Origin: an uncultured Lachnospiraceae bacterium
GTDB taxonomy: Bacteria; Bacillota; Clostridia; Lachnospirales; Lachnospiraceae
Assembly: GCA_934351835.1 (NCBI GenBank)
Contig: CAKRJP010000039.1
Coordinates: 1 to 5,088 of the forward strand
DNA length: 5,088 nt
Reading direction: 5' to 3'
The first letter of the stretch is position 1. Every line of letters begins with the position of its first letter. Below the pieces are notes generated by a model that had not been told where the DNA came from, did no database searches, and saw only the letters and a program-made list of their open reading frames with translations. The translations under genes were made by a program, and so were the position numbers. Below are positions 1-5,088 of this stretch, piece by piece.

Positions 1-1964
1 TCCAGATTGATGGATTCATCACTAAAAACCACTGTATCCGATTCTAACTTTGCCATATCTAAAACATCATTTACCAACGATAATAGCAGTTTTGAAGACT
101 CCTTTATTTTATTCAGACAATCTTTTGCCCGCTCACCATCATTTCCGCTTTTTTCAAGAATTGTAAGCATACCAATAATGCCATTGATCGGTGTCCTGAT
201 ATCATGAGACATATTATTTAAAAAGGAAGTCTTAGCCTTATTGGCACTCTGTGCTTCTACAAGTGCATTATGTAATTCCCGCTGTTTTTCTTCAAGTTCC
301 TGATTCAGCTTCAATGCCTGCTCAGCAGACTTCTTGGATTGTTCTTCCGCACGTTTTGACTTTTTTAAAGAATCAAGAATGATACACAGAACAACGAAAA
401 AAGAAATTCCAACTATAAGTGAGACTGTCAGTAAATTATCCTGAATAAAATCCCTCGCTGTAACTTTGCGTGAGGAAGCATTATACGAAACTACTGCACC
501 CGAAAATTGAGTTGTAGGCATAGATGTCAGTGTTTTATTCAGAATGGACAAAAGAACCGGTTCTCCCTGCTGAACAGCAAATGAAACATCCGCTTCTTTT
601 GTCAGGAAAACGCTATGAAGTTTATTATCTTTCAAATAGTCAGAAACCGTATCTGAATTGCTTACAATACAATCTGCCACCCCTTTCTGCATTGCTTTTA
701 CTGCTGCATCTGATGTCTCATATTCCACGATCTCCCATTGCGGATAATTGTACGAAAGATATGCTTTCAATGCAAAATTGTCTTTTTCAACGGCAACTAT
801 ATTCTCTTTATTTTCATCAAAAGAATCCTTTGCCGTAATTGCTGCCATATTGAGAGCCAATAGTGTATCTGACAAAGCAAATCCATTTGTTTCCGCAAAG
901 TATGGATTCTGGTTTGCATGAAAAATCAGGTCTATTTTTCCATCCTGCAATGCCTGAAGCAGTTCACTTCTTGTCTCATATCCATTTAATTCAAATTCCA
1001 GAGTCTGACCTTGCAGACAATTTTCTGCAAGATCCACATAATCTGTAATAACACCTGTCAGTTTACCTGTTGATGGATCTACACTGCTGATACCTCCATC
1101 CTGATTCAGATACCCTATCCGGATTGCACCATGCTGCCTGATCCACTCACTTTCTTCTTTTGAAAGAAAGGAGCTGCTCTGTGCAGAAAGATAACGCCTG
1201 TAGAGATCATCTGTGTAAAATGGGTTGTCATCCTTGATTCTGCGCATAGCACTATCCAATGCTTCTTTGATATCCGGACGTTCTGGATTTATAGCGAAAT
1301 AGATTTCTGTCTCTCCAATACTTGTAAGCGGTGAAATATCCGATTCTTCCCAACGGGATTCTTCTACCGAAACGAAGCAGTCAATTTCATGTTTCGACAG
1401 TTTGTCCATAATTTCTGTGGTTGTAGAAACATTGATATGCTTCGTATGCAGACCATATTTTGATTCCCATTCATTAAGCACATCCTCCTCTATATTATCT
1501 TTAGACACACCAATATTTTTTCCCTCAAAAGAATCCAAATTTCCTGCTGTAAGATCCATATTGGATGCATCCGTATAGATGTAATATTTCTCTTCCCCCA
1601 TAGGCATATCGGAAAAAAGCATATTTTCAGCACGTTCGTCTGTATAGGAAATGTCACCAAGAATATCAATCTCTCCATTTTCCAACTGTGTAAAGCAGTT
1701 TTTCCAATCACTTGTTATGTATTTATATGTCCATCCTGCATAACCTGCAATATCTTGAAGATACTCATAACCATAGCCGCTTCTTTCTCCATTTTCATTG
1801 ACTACATTATAAGTTTCCTCAAAAGATCCTACCCGGATAACATTGTCAGAGTTTTCTTTGGCAGATGCAGGAACGGATAAAACAATAAAACATATAATTG
1901 TGCAAAATTTAAAGTAGCAAAATTTAAAATTCCTTATATTCTGTACTAATTTGCACTTCTTCAT
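1..1964 (-). CDS. BvgS/EvgS-like transmembrane sensor histidine kinase with two periplasmic-binding domains (3' end beyond window)
   Basis: Reading the minus strand from the ATG at 1964 gives 654 codons with no stop up to the window edge, so the C-terminus is missing. Residues 1-35 look like a signal peptide with an unusually long n-region, a hydrophobic core near 22-32 and an ASA cleavage site. Two type-3 solute-binding (SBP_bac_3) domains follow, at about 42-260 and 278-490. The first holds the family motif ISYTDERAENMLFS (104-117), whose Arg111 corresponds to the ligand-carboxylate arginine of amino-acid-binding proteins. The second lacks that motif. A single membrane helix spans about 511-531, then a charged coiled-coil-like linker (535-577), then HisKA with H-box NNMSHDIRTP; His587 is the expected phosphorylation site. 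No PAS or HAMP domain separates helix and HisKA. By family analogy an ATPase domain and a receiver should follow off the window. Inferred role: sensing an extracellular small molecule, perhaps an amino acid, and passing phosphate to a cytoplasmic relay. An in-frame TAA at 2003-2001 and no other ATG in between fix the start. Confidence 0.93.
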   Translation of the reverse strand, partial: MKKCKLVQNIRNFKFCYFKFCTIICFIVLSVPASAKENSDNVIRVGSFEETYNVVNENGERSGYGYEYLQDIAGYAGWTYKYITSDWKNCFTQLENGEIDILGDISYTDERAENMLFSDMPMGEEKYYIYTDASNMDLTAGNLDSFEGKNIGVSKDNIEEDVLNEWESKYGLHTKHINVSTTTEIMDKLSKHEIDCFVSVEESRWEESDISPLTSIGETEIYFAINPERPDIKEALDSAMRRIKDDNPFYTDDLYRRYLSAQSSSFLSKEESEWIRQHGAIRIGYLNQDGGISSVDPSTGKLTGVITDYVDLAENCLQGQTLEFELNGYETRSELLQALQDGKIDLIFHANQNPYFAETNGFALSDTLLALNMAAITAKDSFDENKENIVAVEKDNFALKAYLSYNYPQWEIVEYETSDAAVKAMQKGVADCIVSNSDTVSDYLKDNKLHSVFLTKEADVSFAVQQGEPVLLSILNKTLTSMPTTQFSGAVVSYNASSRKVTARDFIQDNLLTVSLIVGISFFVVLCIILDSLKKSKRAEEQSKKSAEQALKLNQELEEKQRELHNALVEAQSANKAKTSFLNNMSHDIRTPINGIIGMLTILEKSGNDGERAKDCLNKIKESSKLLLSLVNDVLDMAKLESDTVVFSDESINL
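1902..1928 (-). repeat. Tandem 12-bp direct repeat inside the signal-peptide coding region
   Basis: On the plus strand the 12-mer gcaaaatttaaa occurs at 1902-1913 and again, without mismatch, at 1917-1928, separated by gta. The period is 15 bp, exactly five codons. In the sensor kinase it encodes FKFCYFKFC at residues 13-21, so two FKFC units lie just before the hydrophobic core of the signal peptide. The repeat keeps the reading frame and looks like an in-frame duplication by slippage. It may instead be chance in AT-rich sequence. Confidence 0.8.
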
Positions 1965-2047
1965 CTTTCTCCCACCCTCCAGGCTACAGTCGCTTGCTTG
2001 TTAAATTCCCCATCATCTATAATGAGTATTTTTTGTCTTTTATCCAT
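1961..2047 (-). pseudogene. 28-codon reading frame resembling the first strand of a response-regulator receiver domain; probable remnant coupled to the downstream kinase
   Basis: The frame opens with ATG at 2047 and closes with TGA at 1963-1961. Its first 17 residues, MDKRQKILIIDDGEFNK, match the usual start of a CheY-like receiver: strand beta-1 (KILII) followed by the acidic pair DD that binds the metal ion. The remaining 11 residues (QATVAWRVGER) do not resemble a receiver. The phospho-accepting Asp, the Thr/Ser and the Lys of the family are all absent, so it cannot act as a response regulator. It sits 29 nt after the upstream kinase and has AAAGGA at 2063-2058, ten bases before the ATG. 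Its TGA overlaps the next gene's ATG as ATGA. I read it as a truncated response-regulator gene left at a deletion or recombination junction, possibly kept as a leader that feeds ribosomes to the sensor kinase. Chance resemblance over such a short stretch cannot be excluded. The label pseudogene reflects the lost domain, not a broken frame. Confidence 0.5.
1965..1980 (-). promoter_or_regulatory. Ribosome binding region of the SBP-type sensor kinase
   Basis: Read on the minus strand, the 16 bases before the ATG at 1964 hold GGAGG (1980-1976, 11 nt from the ATG) and GGGAG (1973-1969, 4 nt from the ATG). Neither spacing is ideal. The whole site lies inside the short upstream reading frame, whose ribosomes would terminate on the ATGA overlap. 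This arrangement suits translational coupling (inference). Confidence 0.6.
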
Positions 2048-2057
2048 ATTTTTAATT

Positions 2058-2063
2058 TCCTTT
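2058..2063 (-). promoter_or_regulatory. Ribosome binding site of the short receiver-like frame
   Basis: AAAGGA on the minus strand lies ten bases before the ATG at 2047, in an A-rich stretch between the end of the soluble kinase (2077) and that ATG. It supports translation of the short frame. The match to the full Shine-Dalgarno consensus is only moderate. Confidence 0.45.
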
Positions 2064-2076
2064 ATATATGCGGTTT

Positions 2077-4248
2077 TTATGATTTTGCCAGCAGTTTTAT
2101 GATTGCGCTTTTTAATAACGGAATATCAATCGGCTTTCCGATATGTTCATCCATCCCAGCATCCAGACAAGCTTTTCGGTCTTCCTCAAAAGCATTTGCC
2201 GTCATGGCAATGATCGGGATCTTTTTGGCATCTTCACGTTCCAACTCACGGATTGCTTTTGTTGCTTCCAGTCCATCCATGACCGGCATCATCACATCCA
2301 TGATGATAAAATCATACTCACCCGTCTTAGAATTTCGGAATATTTCAAGTGCTTCTTTTCCGTTTTTTGCTTCAGCAATATCTAGGTGCTCTTCTTCCAG
2401 TATTGCATGGGCGATCTCCATATTGATGGCATTATCTTCAACAAGAAGCACACGCTTTCCTGACAGATTCATGCTCAGTGGACAATTATCCTTCTGCGGA
2501 TCATTCTTTTCAGCCAGATGCTCTATCTCAAATGGAACCGTAAACGTAAACGTGCTTCCAATATTTTCTTCGCTTTCCAGTTCTATTGTTCCACCCATCA
2601 GTTCAACTATATCTCTCACGATTGAAAGCCCCAGACCGGAGCCACTGAATGTCGTAGTTGACCGTTTGCCTTCCTGCGCAAAAGCATCAAACGCATGTTT
2701 TTGAAATTCCTCACTCATTCCAAGGCCGGTATCTGAACATACAAACTGAAAAACCGCCGTATCCCCATCATCCGATAATTCTTCGCAATGAACATTCACT
2801 GTTCCATGAAAATGATTGTATTTAATCGCATTAGAAGAAAGATTCATTAAAATCCTGCTCAGATGTACCGGACTTCCAATCAAATGTCTGTGGCGGATTG
2901 TGCTTGCGTCCACGCCGCCTTCAAATCTTACACCATTCTCATAAGCACTCATTGCAACAACCGTCAGATTATTACTTAACAGTTCTGCCAGATCAAAGGA
3001 TTTATGTTCCAACACAAGGGAGCCGGATTCCAGTTTGCTGATATCCAGGACATTGTTGATCAGATTTTGCAGATAATCTGTGGACTGAAGTACCTTCTGC
3101 CTGCATTCCTGTAACTTGGCCACATCATTGTTATATTTTTCAGCGATATGGATCATCCCCACGATTCCGTTTAGCGGTGTACGGATATCGTGGCTCATAC
3201 GCCGGAGAAAGGCTGTTTTTGAAAGATTCGCACGATGAGCATCTTCCATGCTCGCCTTAAGCTGTTTCTGATACATGAGTTCTCGTGATTTTTCTTCCGT
3301 AATATCCCGTGCGACATAAAGCACATCCACAGCGTTTCCCTGTGCATCTCTGCTCTTTACAATAAATCTGGACAGCCGCCATTCTCCATTTGCTCCCATA
3401 AATTCAATCGAAATAGAATTTGTATTCCGGAGTCTCTCGGTCAATGTATCAAATTCAAGAAACTTTCGGTACTTTTCTCTCTCTTCAAGACCAGCAAATG
3501 CTGTTGGAAGCTGTTCCATAACATCATCAATTTTTCCCTTTTGACCAAGTATTTTTCGCACAAGGTCATAGCCCTCCAGAAGCTCATATGTCCGTTCCTT
3601 AATATTAGCATACACAATCGTTACATACAATGTGGCAATTGCAGAAATAATCTCTGCCTTTTTTGTTGCCTCATCAAAAGCCTTTTTCAACAGTACCGTA
3701 TTTTTCAGATTTTCCCTCACACATCCAAGATGCCCGCCAACGTCAGACAGCAGTGTAATGGAAATCTCATTCTGTCTCAAATCAGGATTATCTACTCCGA
3801 TGAATCCATTCATCTGATGATTGGCATAAATCGGCACTGCAATCAATGAACATATTTCCTGTGTTTTTAACAATTCATATTCTTCCGGTTCAGAATATTT
3901 TGTCGCTTCCAGATCATCGATCACGATTACTTCCTTGTTTTCAAATCGTTTCATCCAGTTTGGCATTAGACTGACTGGGATTGCCTGAAGATTATCTATC
4001 TCTGGTATCACTCCATCAGCACACCATTCAAACGTATTACTCAGGCTGTCCTTCTGATCGGTTTCCCAGTCAAAAACATATACCCGGTCTGCCCCTGTAT
4101 AATTTCCGATTGCCTGCAGCAAAGATGGTATGACTTCTGACACCCCCTGCTCATTTTCCACCTGATCCATGAGTGATATCTGATGCAGAATCGTATCCAT
4201 GCTATGTAATTTTATCTGATAGAATTCCTGAATATCTTTTGTTCCCAT
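2077..4248 (-). CDS. Soluble hybrid sensor histidine kinase/response regulator (GAF-PAS-HisKA-HATPase-REC)
   Basis: This complete gene encodes 723 residues. An N-terminal GAF domain covers about 31-185, including the stretch FEWCADGVIPEIDNLQ (73-88). A PAS-like domain covers about 200-320 and ends in the PAC-type motif YVARDITEEK. HisKA spans about 340-410 with H-box RRMSHDIRTP; His353 is the expected autophosphorylation site. The HATPase domain (about 455-575) has the N-box Asn473, the G1 box DTGLGM (Asp506) and the G2 box GSGLGL (536-541). The C-terminal receiver (598-720) has the acidic pair Glu604/Asp605, phospho-acceptor Asp651, Thr683 and Lys705, so all catalytic residues are present. 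No signal peptide or membrane helix is visible, so it should act in the cytoplasm. It would autophosphorylate on His353 and pass phosphate to its own Asp651. No Hpt or output domain follows, so the onward partner must be a separate protein. The start is supported by AGGGGG seven bases upstream and by an in-frame TAA two codons before the ATG. It begins 45 nt after the preceding kinase gene and probably shares its transcript. The signal is unknown. Confidence 0.96.
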   Translation of the reverse strand: MGTKDIQEFYQIKLHSMDTILHQISLMDQVENEQGVSEVIPSLLQAIGNYTGADRVYVFDWETDQKDSLSNTFEWCADGVIPEIDNLQAIPVSLMPNWMKRFENKEVIVIDDLEATKYSEPEEYELLKTQEICSLIAVPIYANHQMNGFIGVDNPDLRQNEISITLLSDVGGHLGCVRENLKNTVLLKKAFDEATKKAEIISAIATLYVTIVYANIKERTYELLEGYDLVRKILGQKGKIDDVMEQLPTAFAGLEEREKYRKFLEFDTLTERLRNTNSISIEFMGANGEWRLSRFIVKSRDAQGNAVDVLYVARDITEEKSRELMYQKQLKASMEDAHRANLSKTAFLRRMSHDIRTPLNGIVGMIHIAEKYNNDVAKLQECRQKVLQSTDYLQNLINNVLDISKLESGSLVLEHKSFDLAELLSNNLTVVAMSAYENGVRFEGGVDASTIRHRHLIGSPVHLSRILMNLSSNAIKYNHFHGTVNVHCEELSDDGDTAVFQFVCSDTGLGMSEEFQKHAFDAFAQEGKRSTTTFSGSGLGLSIVRDIVELMGGTIELESEENIGSTFTFTVPFEIEHLAEKNDPQKDNCPLSMNLSGKRVLLVEDNAINMEIAHAILEEEHLDIAEAKNGKEALEIFRNSKTGEYDFIIMDVMMPVMDGLEATKAIRELEREDAKKIPIIAMTANAFEEDRKACLDAGMDEHIGKPIDIPLLKSAIIKLLAKS

Positions 4249-4254
4249 TTTTTA

Positions 4255-4261
4255 TCCCCCT
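4255..4261 (-). promoter_or_regulatory. Ribosome binding site of the GAF-PAS hybrid kinase
   Basis: AGGGGGA on the minus strand lies six bases before the ATG at 4248, a good Shine-Dalgarno match and spacing. A second G5 run at 4269-4265 is too far away to be the main site. No terminator hairpin or clear promoter is visible in the 45 nt between the two kinase genes. Confidence 0.7.
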
Positions 4262-4293
4262 GTGCCCCCAATTGTATTCCAAAGAACGATCTC

Positions 4294-5088
4294 CTAATCA
4301 TTATGTACATATCTTAAAATCGTTTTTATAACTTCATCAATCACAATCGGCTTTGACAAATGTGCATTCATTCCTGCATCCAGTGATGCCTGAACATCTT
4401 CAACAAATGAATTGGCTGTCATTGCTATAATAGGAATGTTTTTTCCATCCGGTCTGTCATTCATCGCCCTGATTGCTTTTGCCGCTTCATAACCATTCAT
4501 TTCAGGCATCATGATATCCATCAGGATTACATCAAATGTACCTTCCGGATGATCTCTGAAAATCCCAACAGCATTCTTTCCATCTACAGCTCTTGCTACA
4601 TTCATTCCAAACGCTTCCAGCTGCACGGCAGCAATCTCTGCGTTCAGTTCATTATCCTCTGCCAGAAGAACATTGACACCTGTGAGATTTACTTTTTCAG
4701 AAAAAACTGTGTCTGACTTATTGCATTCCTTATCTGTAATTTCCAGAGGAATATCCACGGTAAATGTGCTTCCCTCATTCTTTTTGCTCTGTACGGAAAT
4801 GGTTCCACCCATCATATCCACATACTTCTTTACAATAGCCATCCCCATTCCTGCTCCATGGTACTGCGTTCTCACATCAGAATCTTCCTGTGCAAATTCT
4901 TTGAAAACTTCTTTTATAAATTCCTCACTCATTCCAATACCGGTATCAGAGATGCGGTAACGCATATTTATATATCCATTCCCGTCATTTTCCTGATAAC
5001 AGGCTTCAAAGGTAATCGTCCCTCCATCCGGAGTGAACTTCACAGCATTACTCAGAATATTGACCAGCACATCACGCAGGCGCACAGG
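4294..5088 (-). CDS. Hybrid sensor histidine kinase, C-terminal part: HATPase and receiver domains (5' end beyond window)
   Basis: The frame is open at the right edge and ends with TAG at 4296-4294, giving 264 visible residues. A GTG at 5085 is an internal valine codon, not the start: the reading enters in the middle of the ATPase domain at its N-box helix (LVNILSNAVKF, Asn14 of the fragment). The G1 box DTGIGM (Asp48) and an F-box-like FKEFAQED follow. The G2 box is GAGMGM, with Met where most relatives have Leu. A linker of about 25 residues leads to a receiver domain at about 138-260 with Glu144/Asp145, phospho-acceptor Asp191, Thr224 and Lys246, so the receiver looks functional. The protein ends directly after this domain, with no Hpt or DNA-binding domain. 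The sensor and HisKA regions are off the window, so its signal and membrane topology are unknown. It is clearly paralogous to the next gene (shared MDxMMPxMxG and IPIIAMTAN stretches) but well diverged. Confidence 0.95.
   Translation of the reverse strand, partial: PVRLRDVLVNILSNAVKFTPDGGTITFEACYQENDGNGYINMRYRISDTGIGMSEEFIKEVFKEFAQEDSDVRTQYHGAGMGMAIVKKYVDMMGGTISVQSKKNEGSTFTVDIPLEITDKECNKSDTVFSEKVNLTGVNVLLAEDNELNAEIAAVQLEAFGMNVARAVDGKNAVGIFRDHPEGTFDVILMDIMMPEMNGYEAAKAIRAMNDRPDGKNIPIIAMTANSFVEDVQASLDAGMNAHLSKPIVIDEVIKTILRYVHND

Noticed and set aside
524..1048. Plus-strand open frames of 104 and 61 codons
   Set aside because: Both are opposite the second solute-binding domain and lack ribosome sites or recognisable domains.
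1490..1711. 73-codon minus-strand open frame
   Set aside because: It lies in another frame inside the first solute-binding domain of the large sensor gene, whose own frame is uninterrupted and has family motifs.
2060..2095. TATATA-like -10 element before the short receiver-like frame
   Set aside because: No matching -35 element at the right distance; AT-rich spacer sequence explains it.
1994..2704. 236-codon plus-strand open frame opposite the ATPase and receiver domains
   Set aside because: It is antisense to strongly conserved kinase and receiver motifs, is rich in Ser/Ile/Phe as expected of a shadow frame, and resembles no protein family I know.
4204..4284. Possible leader frame from a TTG after AGGAG at the end of the upstream kinase gene, overlapping the start of the soluble kinase
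   Set aside because: TTG start, about 26 codons, no recognisable motif and overlap with a gene that has its own good ribosome site; nothing supports translation.
5083..5085. GTG as a start codon for the right-hand kinase
   Set aside because: The frame continues to the window edge and the GTG lies within the conserved N-box helix of the ATPase domain, so it is an internal valine.

Overview
The window is part of a signal-transduction operon read entirely on the minus strand. It suggests a low-to-moderate GC member of the Firmicutes, most likely class Clostridia and probably Lachnospiraceae. Three things point there: purine-rich Shine-Dalgarno sites, hybrid histidine kinases with an HDIRTP H-box, and a GAF module of the 'FEWC..GV.P.IDNLQ' type that I associate with gut Clostridia. 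The taxonomic call is recognition, not a search result.

The layout is given in the direction of transcription, from high to low coordinates. (1) 5088-4294 is the C-terminal part of a hybrid sensor kinase (ATPase domain plus receiver domain); its start lies outside the window. (2) After 45 nt, 4248-2077 is a complete 723-residue soluble hybrid kinase with GAF, PAS-like, HisKA, HATPase and receiver domains. (3) After 29 nt, 2047-1961 is a 28-codon reading frame that begins like a response-regulator receiver domain and loses the resemblance after about 17 residues. (4) Its TGA overlaps the ATG of the fourth gene (ATGA). That gene runs from 1964 off the left edge: 654 codons open without a stop, giving a BvgS/EvgS-like protein with a signal peptide, two periplasmic-binding-type sensor domains, one membrane helix, a linker helix and the start of a HisKA domain. 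Apart from the gaps between genes the window is fully coding.

No terminator and no convincing promoter is visible between the genes, so they are probably co-transcribed. The outer sensor (gene 4) would read an extracellular small molecule, and the soluble kinase (gene 2) a cytoplasmic signal. Both complete C-termini end in a receiver domain with no Hpt domain and no DNA-binding output, so a phosphorelay would need an Hpt protein and a terminal regulator encoded elsewhere. The least ordinary items are the truncated receiver-like frame that couples genes 2 and 4, and a tandem 12-bp repeat in the signal-peptide coding region. I see no convincing wholly new system here.
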